DNA of 64,000 bases, taken from assembly GCF_013410035.1 (NCBI RefSeq), contig NZ_JACCBW010000002.1, positions 248,001-312,000 of the forward strand, given 5' to 3'. The position numbers were made by a program, and so were the translations under genes. The stretch comes from Nocardioides cavernae (GTDB lineage Bacteria > Actinomycetota > Actinomycetes > Propionibacteriales > Nocardioidaceae). Shown here one piece after another: positions 53,288 through 63,517 of the stretch (positions are counted from its first letter, which is position 1; each line of letters begins with the position of its first letter). The notes under the pieces were generated by a model that worked only from the letters and a program-made list of their open reading frames with translations, ran no database searches and had not been told where the DNA came from.

Positions 53288-54298
53288 ATGACGGAGCGCA
53301 GGCGGCCGCCCACGATGGCAGACGTCGCCGCCCGTGCCGGGGTCTCGCACCAGACGGTGTCGCGGGTGCTCAACGACATGCCCGGCGTGCGTGCCGCGAC
53401 CGCCGAGCGGGTGCAGCAGGCCATCGACGAGCTCGGCTACCGGCGCAACCTGTCGGCCCGTCTGCTGGCCTCGACGCGCTCGCGCACCATCGGTGTTGCG
53501 ACGTGGGGCAACAGCCAGTTCGGCCCGCAGCAGGTGCTCCTCGCGCTCGACGACGCCGCGCGCCAGTCGGGCTACCGCCTGGTGACGACGACCCTGCGCA
53601 CGATGACCGAGCAGGGCACCCGCGCGGCCGTGGAGGAGCTGCTCGAGCAGGGCGTCGAGGCGGTCGTGCTCGTCATCCCGCACGAGACGGTGCTGCGCTT
53701 CGCGACCGAGGTCGACCTCGGCCTGCCGACGCTCGTCGTCGAGGGGGACCTCTCGCGTACGCCCCTCACCGCCGGCGTCGACAACGTCGAGGGCGCCGCC
53801 ATCGCCACCCGGCACCTGCTCGAGCTCGGCCACACCACGGTGTGCCACGTGGCCGGCCCGCCCGGGTGGAGCGAGGCCCGGGCCCGCGTCGAGGGCTGGC
53901 GCATGGAGCTCGAGGCCCAGGGCCGCCCCGTCCCGCCCCTGCGCTGGGGCGGCGACTGGAGCCCGCGCAGCGGGTACGAGGCCGGCCGCAGCCTGGCCCG
54001 CGACCCCGAGGTCACGGCCGTGTTCTGCGCCAACGACCAGATGGCGATGGGGGTCATCGCGGCCCTGCGCGACGCCGGCCGCACGGTGCCGGACGACGTG
54101 TCCGTCGTCGGCTTCGACGACCTCCCCGAGTCGGCCTACATCGATCCTCCACTGACCAGCGTCCGGCAGGACTTCGACGAGCTCGGCCGCCGCGCGATGG
54201 GCCTCGTCGAGCGGGTGCTGGCGGGGGAGCCGCGGCCGTCCGCGGACCTGGTGCCGACCACCCTGGTCGTACGCCGCTCGACCGCTGCGCCGCGCTGA
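53288..54298 (+). CDS. LacI-family transcriptional regulator, probable arabinose-operon repressor
   Basis: 336 residues. The HTH MADVAARAGVSHQTVSRVLN with hinge helix NLSARLLASTRS is canonical, followed by a periplasmic-binding-like sugar domain (VFCANDQMAMGVIAAL, VSVVGFDDLPESAY). TACCCT is 7 nt before ATG. It lies next to araB, whose promoter has two LacI-type palindromes, making L-arabinose (or a phosphate of it) the likely inducer. It is a LacI-type replacement for AraC. Confidence 0.92.
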   Translation: MTERRRPPTMADVAARAGVSHQTVSRVLNDMPGVRAATAERVQQAIDELGYRRNLSARLLASTRSRTIGVATWGNSQFGPQQVLLALDDAARQSGYRLVTTTLRTMTEQGTRAAVEELLEQGVEAVVLVIPHETVLRFATEVDLGLPTLVVEGDLSRTPLTAGVDNVEGAAIATRHLLELGHTTVCHVAGPPGWSEARARVEGWRMELEAQGRPVPPLRWGGDWSPRSGYEAGRSLARDPEVTAVFCANDQMAMGVIAALRDAGRTVPDDVSVVGFDDLPESAYIDPPLTSVRQDFDELGRRAMGLVERVLAGEPRPSADLVPTTLVVRRSTAAPR

Positions 54299-54336
54299 TG
54301 CGGCCCGGCTGAGGGGGCCGTCCGGGCCGTCCACTT

Positions 54337-54372
54337 CCCCACATGAGCGGCCACATGGTCGCTCATGTGGGG
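54337..54372. terminator. Hairpin after the lacI-type gene
   Basis: Perfect 13-bp stem CCCCACATGAGCG / CGCTCATGTGGGG with a 10-nt loop, 39 nt past the regulator stop. It probably ends that transcript. The rest of the gap to 54560 is GC-rich with no clear gene. Confidence 0.7.
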
Positions 54373-54569
54373 GCATGCCGGGGTCCAGGCGACCACATCG
54401 GGGTCCCAGTGGCGCTTGCGTCGCCCCCGACCGGCGAGCGGACCGAACGGCGTACGCACCGCGCGTGGCAGGCGTACGGCCGGGGCGGGGCGGCTCGTTC
54501 GGTCCGTCGGCCGGTCGGAACACCGCAGGCCGGCGGTCGGCCGCCGTGCCGAGCACCTGCGGATTGGAT

Positions 54570-54638
54570 CGTTCACATGACCGGCCCTTGACTTCGCTGG
54601 ATGTGAGCGCTCACACTCCTGCATTGTGAACGCTCACA
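54570..54638 (+). promoter_or_regulatory. araB promoter with two LacI-type operators
   Basis: Perfect palindrome TGTGAGCGCTCACA (54602-54615) and near-identical TGTGAACGCTCACA (54625-54638), centres 23 bp apart, so on roughly the same DNA face. A TTGACT -35 is at 54588-54593, and the first operator covers the expected -10. A half-site CGTTCACAT lies at 54570-54578. Repressor binding would block the araB promoter. Confidence 0.88.
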
Positions 54639-54666
54639 TATGACGGGCGTCACAGAGAGGATCGAC

Positions 54667-56337
54667 ATGGCAGCGCAGCCCCGACTCGTGGTCGGCGTGG
54701 ACTTCGGCACGTTGTCCGGCCGGGCCGTGGTGGTGCGGGTCGAGGACGGTGCCGAGCTCGGGGCCGCGACGCACGACTACGAGCACGCGGTCCTCGAGCG
54801 GACGTTGCCCGACGGCACCGCCCTCGGACCCGACTGGGCGCTGCAGGTGCCGGCCGACTACGTCAGCGTCCTGCGCCACGCCGTGCCCGCCGCCGTCGCG
54901 GCCGCCGGCGTCGACCCGGCCGACGTCGTCGCGATCGCGACCGACTTCACCGCCTGCACGATGGTCCCGACCGACGCCGACGGCACGCCCCTCAACGAGC
55001 TGCCCGGCCTCGACGGCGAGCCGCACGCCTACACCAAGCTCTGGAAGCACCACGCCGCGCAGCCGCAGGCCGACCGGATCAACGAGCTCGCCGCCAAGCG
55101 GGGCGAGGCGTGGCTGAGCAGGTACGGCGGGCTGATCTCCTCGGAGTGGGAGTTCGCCAAGGCGCTGCAGGTGCTCGAGGAGAGCCCGGAGGTCTACGAC
55201 CGGATGGCCCACTGGGTGGAGGCCGCCGACTGGATCGTCTGGCAGCTCTGCGGCACCTACGTCCGCAACGCCTGCTCGGCCGGCTACAAGGGGATCCTGC
55301 AGGACGGCACCTACCCCACCCGGGAGTTCCTCACCGAGCTCAACCCCGACTTCGCGGACTTCGTCGGCGACAAGATCGACCGCCCCATCGGCGCCCTGGG
55401 CACCGAGGCGGGCCGGCTGACGGCAGAGGCCGCCGGGTGGACCGGCCTCCCGGAGAACATCGTCGTGGCCGTCGGCAACGTCGACGCCCACGTCACCGCG
55501 CCGGCCGCGCAGGCGACCGCCCCCGGCCAGCTCCTCGCCATCATGGGCACCTCGACGTGCCACATCATGAACGGCGAGGTCCTGCGCGAGGTCCCCGGCA
55601 TGTGCGGCGTCGTCGACGGCGGCGTCACGCCCGGCCTGTGGGGCTACGAGGCCGGCCAGTCGGGCGTCGGCGACATCTTCAACTGGTTCGTCACCACGCA
55701 GGTCCCCGCGTCCTACGTAGCCGAGGCGGAGGCCCGCGGCCTGTCGGTCCACGAGCTCCTGACCGAGAAGGCCGCCGCGCAGCCGGTCGGCGCGCACGGG
55801 CTCGTGGCCCTCGACTGGCACTCGGGCAACCGCTCGGTCCTGGTCGACCACGAGCTCACCGGCCTGGTCCTGGGCCAGACGCTGGCGACGACGCCCGAGG
55901 ACGTCTACCGCGCGCTGGTCGAGGCCACCGCCTTCGGCGCCCGCACGATCGTGGAGGCGTTCAACGACGCCGGCGTGCCGGTCGAGGAGTTCGTCGTCGC
56001 CGGCGGGCTGATGAAGAACCCCATGCTCATGCAGGTCTACGCCGACGTCCTCGACCTGCCGCTCTCCACCGTCCGCTCCGCCCAGGGGCCGGCGCTCGGC
56101 TCGGCGATCCACGCGGCCGTCGCGGCGGGGGAGTACGCCGACATCCACGCCGCGTCGCAGGCGATGGGCCGCGTCGACCGGGCCGTCGTCACCCCGATCC
56201 CCGAGAACGTCCGCGCCTACGACGCGCTCTACGCCGAGTACACGCAGCTCCACGACCACTTCGGTCGCGGCGGCAACGACGTGATGCGGCGGCTCAAGGC
56301 GATCCGCCGTCGCGCACTGGAGGGCAGCCGCTCATGA
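54667..56337 (+). CDS. araB: Ribulokinase
   Basis: 556 residues of the FGGY kinase family; phosphorylates L-ribulose. Blocks: VVGVDFGTLSGRAVVVR, AIATDFTACTMVP, MGTSTCHIMNGE, the GLWGYEAGQSGVGDIFNWF segment typical of AraB, and EFVVAGGLMKNPMLMQVY. GAGAGGA precedes ATG 54667; the upstream ATG at 54640 overlaps the operator and is rejected. First of araB-araD-araA. Confidence 0.96.
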   Translation: MAAQPRLVVGVDFGTLSGRAVVVRVEDGAELGAATHDYEHAVLERTLPDGTALGPDWALQVPADYVSVLRHAVPAAVAAAGVDPADVVAIATDFTACTMVPTDADGTPLNELPGLDGEPHAYTKLWKHHAAQPQADRINELAAKRGEAWLSRYGGLISSEWEFAKALQVLEESPEVYDRMAHWVEAADWIVWQLCGTYVRNACSAGYKGILQDGTYPTREFLTELNPDFADFVGDKIDRPIGALGTEAGRLTAEAAGWTGLPENIVVAVGNVDAHVTAPAAQATAPGQLLAIMGTSTCHIMNGEVLREVPGMCGVVDGGVTPGLWGYEAGQSGVGDIFNWFVTTQVPASYVAEAEARGLSVHELLTEKAAAQPVGAHGLVALDWHSGNRSVLVDHELTGLVLGQTLATTPEDVYRALVEATAFGARTIVEAFNDAGVPVEEFVVAGGLMKNPMLMQVYADVLDLPLSTVRSAQGPALGSAIHAAVAAGEYADIHAASQAMGRVDRAVVTPIPENVRAYDALYAEYTQLHDHFGRGGNDVMRRLKAIRRRALEGSRS

Positions 56338-57053
56338 CCGCGATCCGCGACGACGTACGCGCCGAGGTCCGCCGCCTGCAGGCCGAGGTGGCGCAGCTGC
56401 ACGCCGAGCTCACCCGCTACGGCCTGGTGATCTGGACGGCCGGCAACGTGAGCGCGCGCGTGCCCGGCGCCGACCTCTTCGTCATCAAGCCGTCCGGGGT
56501 GTCCTACGACGACCTCACCCCCGACGCGATCGTGGTCTGCGACCTCGACGGCGGGCTCGTCGAGGGCGACCGCGCCCCCAGCAGCGACACCGCGGCGCAC
56601 GCCTACGTCTACCGCCACCTGCCCGAGGTCGGTGGGGTCGTGCACACCCATTCGACGTACGCCACCGCGTGGGCCGCGCGCGGCGAGCCGATCCCGTGCG
56701 TGCTGACGATGGCCGCCGACGAGTTCGGTGGCGAGGTGCCGATCGGGCCCTTCGCGCTGATCGGTGACGACTCGATCGGGCAGGGCATCGTCGAGACGCT
56801 GGCCCGCAGCCGCTCGAAGGCGGTCCTCATGCAGAACCACGGCCCGTTCACCGTCGGCACGGACGCCCGGTCCGCGGTCAAGGCCGCGGTGATGGTCGAG
56901 GACGTCGCGCGCACCGTCCACGTCGCCCGGCAGCTCGGGGAGCCGCTGCCGATCGCGCAGCACCACGTCGACTCCCTCCACGACCGCTACCAGAACGTCT
57001 ACGGCCGGACCGGCCCGCAGGCCCGGACCGCCACCCAGGGGGCACCTCGATGA
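56334..57053 (+). CDS. araD: L-ribulose-5-phosphate 4-epimerase
   Basis: 239 residues, class II aldolase fold. Zinc ligands in [13 protein letters not shown] and a later His in [33 protein letters not shown] is the phosphate-binding region. Converts L-ribulose-5-P to D-xylulose-5-P. ATGA overlaps on both sides (araB and araA). Confidence 0.96.
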   Translation: MTAIRDDVRAEVRRLQAEVAQLHAELTRYGLVIWTAGNVSARVPGADLFVIKPSGVSYDDLTPDAIVVCDLDGGLVEGDRAPSSDTAAHAYVYRHLPEVGGVVHTHSTYATAWAARGEPIPCVLTMAADEFGGEVPIGPFALIGDDSIGQGIVETLARSRSKAVLMQNHGPFTVGTDARSAVKAAVMVEDVARTVHVARQLGEPLPIAQHHVDSLHDRYQNVYGRTGPQARTATQGAPR

Positions 57054-58543
57054 CGCAGCAGATCTGGTTCCTCACCGGGAGCCAGCACCTCTACGGACCC
57101 GAGGTCCTCGACCAGGTGACCGACCACAGCCGGGTCATCGCCGACGCCCTGGCGGCATCGGACGACGTGCCGGTCGAGGTCGTCCCCAAGCCGGTGCTGA
57201 CCGAGACCGACGCGATCCGCCGCGCGCTGCTCGACGCGACGGCCGACGACGACTGCATCGGCGTCATCGCGTGGATGCACACCTTCAGCCCCGCCAAGAT
57301 GTGGGTCACCGGTCTCGACGCGCTGCGCAAGCCGCTGCTGCACCTGCACACGCAGGCGCACCAGGAGCTGCCGTGGGCGACGATCGACATGGACTTCATG
57401 AACCTCCACCAGGCCGCTCACGGCGATCGCGAGTTCGCCTCGGTGCAGACCCGCATGGGCGTCTCTCGCAAGACGGTCACCGGCCACGTCGACGACCCGG
57501 ACACCGCCCGCCGCATCGGCTCGTGGGCTCGCGCGGCCAGGGCGGCCGCCGCGATGCGCGGGATGCGGCTGGCCCGCTTCGGCGACAACATGCGCAACGT
57601 CGCCGTCACCGAGGGCGACAAGGTGGAGGCCGAGCGCCGCTTCGGGGTCTCGGTCAACACCTGGGGCGTCAACGACCTCGTCGCCGTCGTCGACCAGGTC
57701 GCCGACGCGGAGGTCGACACCCTCGTCGAGGAGTACGCCGACCTCTACGACGTCGCGCCCGAGCTGCGCGCCGGGGGCGAGCGCCACGACTCGCTGCGCT
57801 ACGGCGCACGCATCGAGCTCGGCATGCGGTCCTTCCTCACCGACGGCGGCTTCACCGCCTTCACCACCAACTTCGAGGACCTCGGCGGACTGCGCCAGCT
57901 GCCCGGCCTCGCCGTGCAGCGCCTGATGGCGGACGGCTACGGCTTCGGCGGCGAGGGCGACTGGAAGACCAGCGTCGTGCTGCGCACCCTCAAGGTGATG
58001 GCCGAGGGACTGCCCGGTGGCACGTCCTTCATGGAGGACTACACCTACCACCTGGTCCCCGGCGAGGAGAAGATCCTCGGCGCCCACATGCTCGAGGTCT
58101 GCCCCAGCATCGCCGTGGGGCGGCCCAGCCTGGAGATCCACCCGCTCGGCATCGGCGGCCGGGAGGACCCGGTACGCCTGGTGTTCGACGCGACGCCCGG
58201 CGACGGGGTCGTCCTGGGCCTGGCCGACCTCGGCGACCGGTTCCGGTTCGTCGCCAACGAGGTGGAGGTCGTCGCGCCCGACGCGCCGCTGCCCCACCTC
58301 CCGGTCGCCCGCGCGGTGTGGCGACCGGCCCCCGACCTCAGGACGTCGACGGAGGCCTGGCTGACCGCGGGCGGTCCGCACCACACGGTGCTGTCCACCG
58401 CCCTCGGCCCGGAGCACCTCGACGACCTGGCAGAGATCACCGGCACCGAGCTGGTGCTGGTCGACGCCGACACCACCATGCGCGGGCTCCTGAAGGAGCT
58501 GCGGTGGAACGCGGCGTACCACCGGTTGGCGCAGGGCTTCTGA
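57050..58543 (+). CDS. araA: L-arabinose isomerase
   Basis: 497 residues (E. coli enzyme 500). Characteristic stretches: [68 protein letters not shown] and [21 protein letters not shown] (broken here by family variants). Converts L-arabinose to L-ribulose using Mn2+. Overlaps araD by 4 nt. Confidence 0.97.
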   Translation: MTQQIWFLTGSQHLYGPEVLDQVTDHSRVIADALAASDDVPVEVVPKPVLTETDAIRRALLDATADDDCIGVIAWMHTFSPAKMWVTGLDALRKPLLHLHTQAHQELPWATIDMDFMNLHQAAHGDREFASVQTRMGVSRKTVTGHVDDPDTARRIGSWARAARAAAAMRGMRLARFGDNMRNVAVTEGDKVEAERRFGVSVNTWGVNDLVAVVDQVADAEVDTLVEEYADLYDVAPELRAGGERHDSLRYGARIELGMRSFLTDGGFTAFTTNFEDLGGLRQLPGLAVQRLMADGYGFGGEGDWKTSVVLRTLKVMAEGLPGGTSFMEDYTYHLVPGEEKILGAHMLEVCPSIAVGRPSLEIHPLGIGGREDPVRLVFDATPGDGVVLGLADLGDRFRFVANEVEVVAPDAPLPHLPVARAVWRPAPDLRTSTEAWLTAGGPHHTVLSTALGPEHLDDLAEITGTELVLVDADTTMRGLLKELRWNAAYHRLAQGF

Positions 58544-58608
58544 TGGAGTCGCGCGGCCTCGAGGCCGGGACGGACCCGGCCTCACGCACAGTGGAATGGA
58601 GAAGGTGC

Positions 58609-59697
58609 ATGCGCAAGCTACTCACCACCCTCGTTGCCGGCGGCCTTGCGCTGTCCCTTGCCGCGTGCGGTGGGGACGACGACTCGGCGTCGGGCGGCAG
58701 CGACGGCGGCGGCAAGGGCACGATCGGCGTCGCGATGCCGACCAAGTCGTCGGAGCGCTGGATCGCCGACGGCAACAACATCAAGGAGCAGCTCGAGGCT
58801 GCCGGCTACGACGTCGACCTCCAGTACGCCGAGGACGACATCCCGACGCAGGTCTCGCAGGTCGAGAACATGATCACCAAGGGCGTCGACACCCTCGTGA
58901 TCGCGGCGATCGACGGCACGGCGCTCGGTGAGGTCCTCTCCACGGCGGAGAGCCAGGACATCGACATCATCTCCTACGACCGGCTCATCCGGGACTCGGA
59001 CGCGGTCGACTACTACACGACCTTCGACAACTTCCAGGTCGGCGTGCTGCAGGCCGAGTCGCTGGTGACGGGCCTCGAGGAGCGCGGCAAGCCGCCGTAC
59101 AACGTCGAGCTGTTCGCGGGCTCGCCCGACGACAACAACGCGACCTTCTTCTGGGACGGCGCCATGTCGATCCTGCAGCCCATGATCGACTCCGGCGACA
59201 TCGTCGTGCCCTCCGGCCAGACGGAGTTCGACCAGGCGGCGATCCTGCGCTGGGACCCGGCGACGGCCCAGAAGCGCATGGAGGACATCCTCACCAAGAC
59301 CTACTCCTCCGAGACCGTCGAGGGCGTCCTGTCGCCCTACGACGGGCTGTCGCTCGGCATCATCGCCGCGCTCCAGGGCAACGGCTACGGCGGCGGGGGC
59401 AAGGACCTCCCGGTCGTCACCGGCCAGGACGCCGAGGTCCAGTCGGTGAAGTCGATCCTCGCCGACGAGCAGTACTCCACGATCTTCAAGGACACCCGTG
59501 AGCTCGCCGAGGTGACCGTCGACATGATCGTGGCGCTCGGCAACGGCGACGAGCCGGAGGTCAACGACACCGAGACCTACGACAACGGCGTGAAGGTCGT
59601 GCCGTCCTACCTCCTCGACCCCGTCGTGGTCTACAAGGACGACGTCCAGTCGGTGCTCGTGGACTCGGGCTACTACACCGAGGACGAGCTGAAGTGA
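58609..59697 (+). CDS. chvE: Sugar-binding lipoprotein, ChvE-like, of an ABC importer
   Basis: 362 residues. Lipoprotein signal with lipobox LSLAACGG and a Ser/Gly linker. The periplasmic-binding domain starts [18 protein letters not shown], followed by [38 protein letters not shown] and [15 protein letters not shown], matching the multiple-sugar ChvE type (arabinose, galactose, glucose). Position after araBDA implies L-arabinose. GGAGAAGG precedes ATG. Confidence 0.9.
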   Translation: MRKLLTTLVAGGLALSLAACGGDDDSASGGSDGGGKGTIGVAMPTKSSERWIADGNNIKEQLEAAGYDVDLQYAEDDIPTQVSQVENMITKGVDTLVIAAIDGTALGEVLSTAESQDIDIISYDRLIRDSDAVDYYTTFDNFQVGVLQAESLVTGLEERGKPPYNVELFAGSPDDNNATFFWDGAMSILQPMIDSGDIVVPSGQTEFDQAAILRWDPATAQKRMEDILTKTYSSETVEGVLSPYDGLSLGIIAALQGNGYGGGGKDLPVVTGQDAEVQSVKSILADEQYSTIFKDTRELAEVTVDMIVALGNGDEPEVNDTETYDNGVKVVPSYLLDPVVVYKDDVQSVLVDSGYYTEDELK

Positions 59698-59718
59698 CCC
59701 TGCACCACTGAGCACCGC

Positions 59719-59800
59719 GGGCGGGCCCGGCGACCCCGGGCCCGCCCCCGGCACCACCCCGGCACACCCCGACACACCCCGACACACCCCGACACACCCC
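59719..59800 (+). promoter_or_regulatory. Intergenic hairpin and 10-bp tandem repeats between chvE and the ATPase gene
   Basis: Hairpin with a perfect 12-bp stem, GGGCGGGCCCGG (59719-59730) / CCGGGCCCGCCC (59736-59747), 5-nt loop. It is followed by four tandem 10-bp units (G-A/G-CACACCCC) at 59761-59800, then AGGAAGG and the next ATG. The hairpin may terminate most transcripts or protect the chvE mRNA end, which would give more binding protein than transporter. Confidence 0.75.
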
Positions 59801-59822
59801 GAGTACCCCCAGGAAGGTCCTC

Positions 59823-61352
59823 ATGGCCCCACCGATCCTCGAGATGCGCGGCATCACCAAGAGGTTCCCCGGCGTGCTCGCGCTCTCCGACGTCACCCTG
59901 AGCGTGGAGCGCGGTGCGATCCATGCGATCTGCGGCGAGAACGGCGCCGGCAAGTCGACGCTGATGAAGGTGCTGAGCGGCGTCTACCCGTACGGCTCCT
60001 ACGACGGCGAGATCGTCTTCGAGGGCCAGCCGGTGGCGTTCTCGAACATCCGCGAGAGCGAGGCCGCGGGGGTGGTGATCATCCACCAGGAGCTCGCCCT
60101 CATCCCCGAGCTCTCGATCGCGGAGAACATCTTCCTCGGCAACGAGACGTCGAAGCGGGGCGTGATCAGCTGGGACGAGGCCAACCACCGTGCCATCGAG
60201 CTGATGGCCCGCGTCGGCCTGCGGGAGAACCCGCTGACCGCGGTCAAGCACCTCGGCATCGGCAAGCAGCAGCTCGTCGAGATCGCCAAGGCGCTCAGCA
60301 AGGAGGTGCGGCTCCTGATCCTCGACGAGCCGACGGCCGCGCTCAACGACGACGACTCCTCGCACCTGCTCGACCTGCTCAAGGGCCTGCAGGGCAAGGG
60401 CATCACCTCGATCATGATCAGCCACAAGCTCAACGAGATCGAGCGCGTCGCCGACGCCATCACGATCATCCGCGACGGGCGCACGATCGAGACCCTCGAC
60501 GTCGGCTCCGGCGACGTCGACGAGGACCGCATCATCCGCGGAATGGTCGGCCGCGACCTCGAGCACCGCTTCCCCGAGCACGAGCCGTCCATCGGCGACG
60601 TGCTGTTCGAGATCAGCGACTGGACCGTCATGCACCCCCAGGACCACGGCCGCGTCGTCATCCGCGACGCCGGGCTGTCCGTACGACGGGGGGAGATCGT
60701 CGGCATCGCAGGGCTGATGGGTGCCGGGCGCACCGAGCTGGCGCGCAGCATCTTCGGGCGCTCGTACGGCAGCCGGACCCAGGGCACGATGCGCCTCGAC
60801 GGTCGGGAGGTGCAGCTCACCTCGGTCACGGCTGCGATCAAGGCCGGCATCGCGTACGTCAGCGAGGACCGCAAGGGCCTCGGCCTCAACCTGCTCGACG
60901 ACATCAAGACCTCCGTCTCGGCGGCCGCCCTCGACAAGCTGCGTCGCGGGCTCACGGTCGACGAGCGCGAGGAGGTCGTGGTGGCCGAGCGCTACCGCCG
61001 CAGCTTCAACATCAAGGCGCCGACGGTGACCGCCGGCGTCGGCAAGCTCTCGGGCGGCAACCAGCAGAAGGTGGTGCTGTCCAAGTGGATGTACACCGAG
61101 CCCCGGCTGCTGATCCTCGACGAGCCCACGCGCGGCATCGACGTCGGCGCGAAGTTCGAGATCTACGGGATCATCCAGTCGCTCGCGCGCGAGGGCAAGG
61201 GCGTCCTGGTGATCTCGTCCGAGCTCCCGGAGCTGCTCGGGCTCTGCGACCGGATCTACACGCTCGCCGAGGGCGTGATCACCCACGAGTTCGACCGTGA
61301 GGAAGCGACCCAGGAGTCCCTCATGCGCCACATGACCACGGACGCCCGGTAG
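59823..61352 (+). CDS. Sugar ABC transporter ATP-binding protein (two ABC domains, MmsA/GguA type)
   Basis: 509 residues. First ABC unit: Walker [15 protein letters not shown], signature-like [15 protein letters not shown], Walker [14 protein letters not shown]. Second: degenerate Walker [17 protein letters not shown], signature [14 protein letters not shown], Walker [15 protein letters not shown]. This is standard for carbohydrate-uptake transporter class 2. It energises the permease 8 nt downstream. Confidence 0.94.
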   Translation: MAPPILEMRGITKRFPGVLALSDVTLSVERGAIHAICGENGAGKSTLMKVLSGVYPYGSYDGEIVFEGQPVAFSNIRESEAAGVVIIHQELALIPELSIAENIFLGNETSKRGVISWDEANHRAIELMARVGLRENPLTAVKHLGIGKQQLVEIAKALSKEVRLLILDEPTAALNDDDSSHLLDLLKGLQGKGITSIMISHKLNEIERVADAITIIRDGRTIETLDVGSGDVDEDRIIRGMVGRDLEHRFPEHEPSIGDVLFEISDWTVMHPQDHGRVVIRDAGLSVRRGEIVGIAGLMGAGRTELARSIFGRSYGSRTQGTMRLDGREVQLTSVTAAIKAGIAYVSEDRKGLGLNLLDDIKTSVSAAALDKLRRGLTVDEREEVVVAERYRRSFNIKAPTVTAGVGKLSGGNQQKVVLSKWMYTEPRLLILDEPTRGIDVGAKFEIYGIIQSLAREGKGVLVISSELPELLGLCDRIYTLAEGVITHEFDREEATQESLMRHMTTDAR

Positions 61353-61360
61353 GAGAACCG

Positions 61361-62647
61361 ATGAGCACGTTGACCCACATCCTGCGCGGCAACATCCGCC
61401 AGTACGGCATGATCATCGCCCTCGCGGCGATCGTGCTGCTGTTCCAGTTCCTGACCGAGGGCGTGCTGCTCAAGCCGCTCAACGTCTCCAACCTGGTCGT
61501 CCAGAACGCCCAGATCCTGATCCTCGCGATCGGGATGGTGATCGTGATCGTGGCCCGCCACATCGACCTTTCGGTCGGCTCGGTGGCGGCGTTCGTCGGC
61601 GCGGCCGGCGCGATCATGATGACCAGGTACGACGTCCCGTGGTTCCTCGCGGTGCTGCTCTGCCTGGCGCTCGGGGCGCTGATCGGCGCCTGGCACGGCT
61701 TCTGGGTGGCGTACGTCGGGATCCCCGCGTTCATCGTCACCCTCGCGAGCATGCTGCTGTTCCGCGGCCTGACACTGGTCGTGCTGGACGGCGCGACCGT
61801 CGGGGGCCTGCCGGAGAACTTCAAGAAGATGGGCAACGGGTTCCTGCCCGAGGTCGGCCCCGACACCGACCTGCACAACCTCACGATGCTCATGGGCATC
61901 GCCGGCGTCGCGATCATGGTGTTCCTCGACCTCCGCAGGCGAGCGGCTGCCAAGCGCTACAACTTCGAGGTCCTGCCGTTCCCGCTCTTCGCGCTCAAGC
62001 ACGTCGTGCTCGGCGCGGTGATCATCCAGTTCACCTACCTGATCGCCGATGCGCGCGGCCTCCCGATCGTCGGGCTGATCCTCTTCGCGCTCATCGCGAT
62101 CTACACGTTCGTCATGTCGCGCACCGTCCTCGGCCGGCACGTGTACGCCATCGGCGGCAACGTGGACGCCGCGACCATGTCGGGCGTCAACACCCGGCGC
62201 GTGGACTTCCTCGTGATGACCAACATGGGCCTGCTCGCGGGTCTCGCCGGTCTCGTGACGACGGCTCGCCTGACCGCCGCCAACCCCAAGGCCGGCGTCA
62301 ACTTCGAGCTCGACGCGATCGCCGCCTCGTTCATCGGCGGCGCTGCCGTGACCGGCGGGGTCGGCACCGTGATCGGCGCGATCATCGGCGGCCTGGTGAT
62401 GGGCGTGCTCAACAACGGGATGTCTCTGATGGGCGTCTCGATCGACTGGCAGCAGGCGATCAAGGGCCTGGTGCTGCTGGCCGCCGTCGCGTTCGACGTC
62501 TGGAACAAGAAGCGCACCAGCGCCAGTGGTGGCGCCGGCGCCGAGCAGACGGAGACGACGCCACCGCCACCGGACGAGCTGGTCGAGGAGATCGAGCAGC
62601 GCGAGGCCGCGGACGTCGGTCCACCGGGGAGCAGCGGGGCGCGCTGA
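61361..62647 (+). CDS. Sugar ABC transporter permease (MmsB/GguB/XylH type)
   Basis: 428 residues, about ten helices. Class-2 sugar permease features: LILAIGMVIVIVARHIDLSVGS, GIPAFIVTLASMLLFRGL, YAIGGNVDAATMSGVNTRRV and AVTGGVGTVIGAIIGGLVMGVLNNGM (with a glycine-rich pattern). A 50-residue acidic Pro-rich tail follows the last helix. It completes the arabinose importer. Confidence 0.94.
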   Translation: MSTLTHILRGNIRQYGMIIALAAIVLLFQFLTEGVLLKPLNVSNLVVQNAQILILAIGMVIVIVARHIDLSVGSVAAFVGAAGAIMMTRYDVPWFLAVLLCLALGALIGAWHGFWVAYVGIPAFIVTLASMLLFRGLTLVVLDGATVGGLPENFKKMGNGFLPEVGPDTDLHNLTMLMGIAGVAIMVFLDLRRRAAAKRYNFEVLPFPLFALKHVVLGAVIIQFTYLIADARGLPIVGLILFALIAIYTFVMSRTVLGRHVYAIGGNVDAATMSGVNTRRVDFLVMTNMGLLAGLAGLVTTARLTAANPKAGVNFELDAIAASFIGGAAVTGGVGTVIGAIIGGLVMGVLNNGMSLMGVSIDWQQAIKGLVLLAAVAFDVWNKKRTSASGGAGAEQTETTPPPPDELVEEIEQREAADVGPPGSSGAR

Positions 62648-62671
62648 CCGCACCCGAGGCGGAACCCGGGC

Positions 62672-62689
62672 CTTGACCTCAGGTGCACC
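62672..62689 (+). promoter_or_regulatory. Possible MerR/SoxR-type dyad before the VOC gene
   Basis: TTGACC (62672-62677) is directly followed by a 10-bp palindrome AGGTGCACCT (62680-62689) inside CCTCAGGTGCACCTCACC. The left side resembles actinobacterial SoxR boxes (TTGACCTCAAG...), but the right arm is imperfect and no good -10 is seen. A nearby soxR gene makes it worth testing. Confidence 0.35.
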
Positions 62690-62709
62690 TCACCCCGGAG
62701 GATCGGTCC

Positions 62710-63120
62710 ATGACCGACGCACCGCCCCTCGTCCAGGAGCTCCGGATCAGCCTCACGGTGGCGGACTTCGACGCAGCCGTAGGCCTCTACCGCGACGCGC
62801 TGGGGCTGCCCGAGGTGGCCGACTGGAGCAGCGACGCCGGCCGCGTGCTGCTCCTGGACGCCGGGCGCGCGACGCTCGAGCTCTTCGACGAGCGGCAGGC
62901 GGCGATGGTGGACGACCTCGAGGTCGGGCGGCGGGTGTCGGGGAGCGTGCGCCTCGCGCTGCAGGTGCCCGACGCCGAGGCCGCCGCCGGAGCGCTCGTC
63001 GCCGCCGGTGCCACCGCGGTGGCACCGGCGGTCGTCACGCCGTGGGGCGACCGCAACGCCCGGGTCGCGGCGCCGGACGGGATGCAGCTGACCCTCTTCA
63101 CGCTGGGCGAGGAGTCCTGA
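62710..63120 (+). CDS. VOC-family (glyoxalase-like) protein
   Basis: 136 residues, one betaalphabetabetabeta pair. Core: ELRISLTVADFDAAVGLYRDALGLP, LLLDAGRATLELFDERQ, VRLALQVPDAEAAAGALVAAGA and TPWGDRNARVAAPDGMQLTLF. GGAGG 8 nt before ATG 62710 decides the start; the upstream GTG (62683) lies in the dyad. Similar proteins give metal-dependent resistance or isomerase activity; substrate unknown. Confidence 0.87.
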   Translation: MTDAPPLVQELRISLTVADFDAAVGLYRDALGLPEVADWSSDAGRVLLLDAGRATLELFDERQAAMVDDLEVGRRVSGSVRLALQVPDAEAAAGALVAAGATAVAPAVVTPWGDRNARVAAPDGMQLTLFTLGEES

Positions 63121-63517
63121 TCATCCACATCGTCGGGTCGGGCAGCGGGCCGAAGCCAAAGCCGGAGTAGACCTGGTGCGCGTCCCTCGTCGCCAGCAGG
63201 GTGCGGGGGATGCCCAGCTCGTCGAGCGCGTCGATGACCGCCGCCACCAGGCGCGTGCCCAGGCCACGGCCGCGGTGCGGGCGGTCGACGTACACGTCGC
63301 AGAGCCAGGCGAAGTTCGCATGGTCCGTCACGACGCGGGCGTACGCCACCTGCCGCCCGTCGGCGTCGAAGGCGCCGAAGTTGAGCGAGTGCTCCGCTGC
63401 GGTGGCGACGGCCTCGCGGCTGCGGCCGAGCGACCAGTACGCGTCGGTGCTCAGCCAGTGGTGGACGAGGTCGAGGTCCATGTCGGCGAGGTCGGTGCGG
63501 AGGTCGTGGTCGCTCAT
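63098..63517 (-). CDS. GNAT-family N-acetyltransferase
   Basis: 139 residues. Acetyl-CoA motif VYVDRPHRGRGLGTRLVAAV and end block TRDAHQVYSGFGFGPL are typical. ATG overlaps the soxR stop (ATGA), so it is coupled to soxR; its 3' end overlaps the convergent VOC gene by 23 nt. Acceptor unknown. Confidence 0.9.
   Translation of the reverse strand: MSDHDLRTDLADMDLDLVHHWLSTDAYWSLGRSREAVATAAEHSLNFGAFDADGRQVAYARVVTDHANFAWLCDVYVDRPHRGRGLGTRLVAAVIDALDELGIPRTLLATRDAHQVYSGFGFGPLPDPTMWMIRTPRPA

Noticed and set aside
54640..54666. ATG at 54640 as the araB start
   Set aside because: It overlaps the operator region and has no ribosome-binding site; ATG 54667 follows GAGAGGA and gives the family N-terminus.
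59761..59800. CRISPR-like tandem repeat
   Set aside because: Units are 10 bp and directly adjacent with no spacers, and no cas genes occur. It is a simple tandem repeat.
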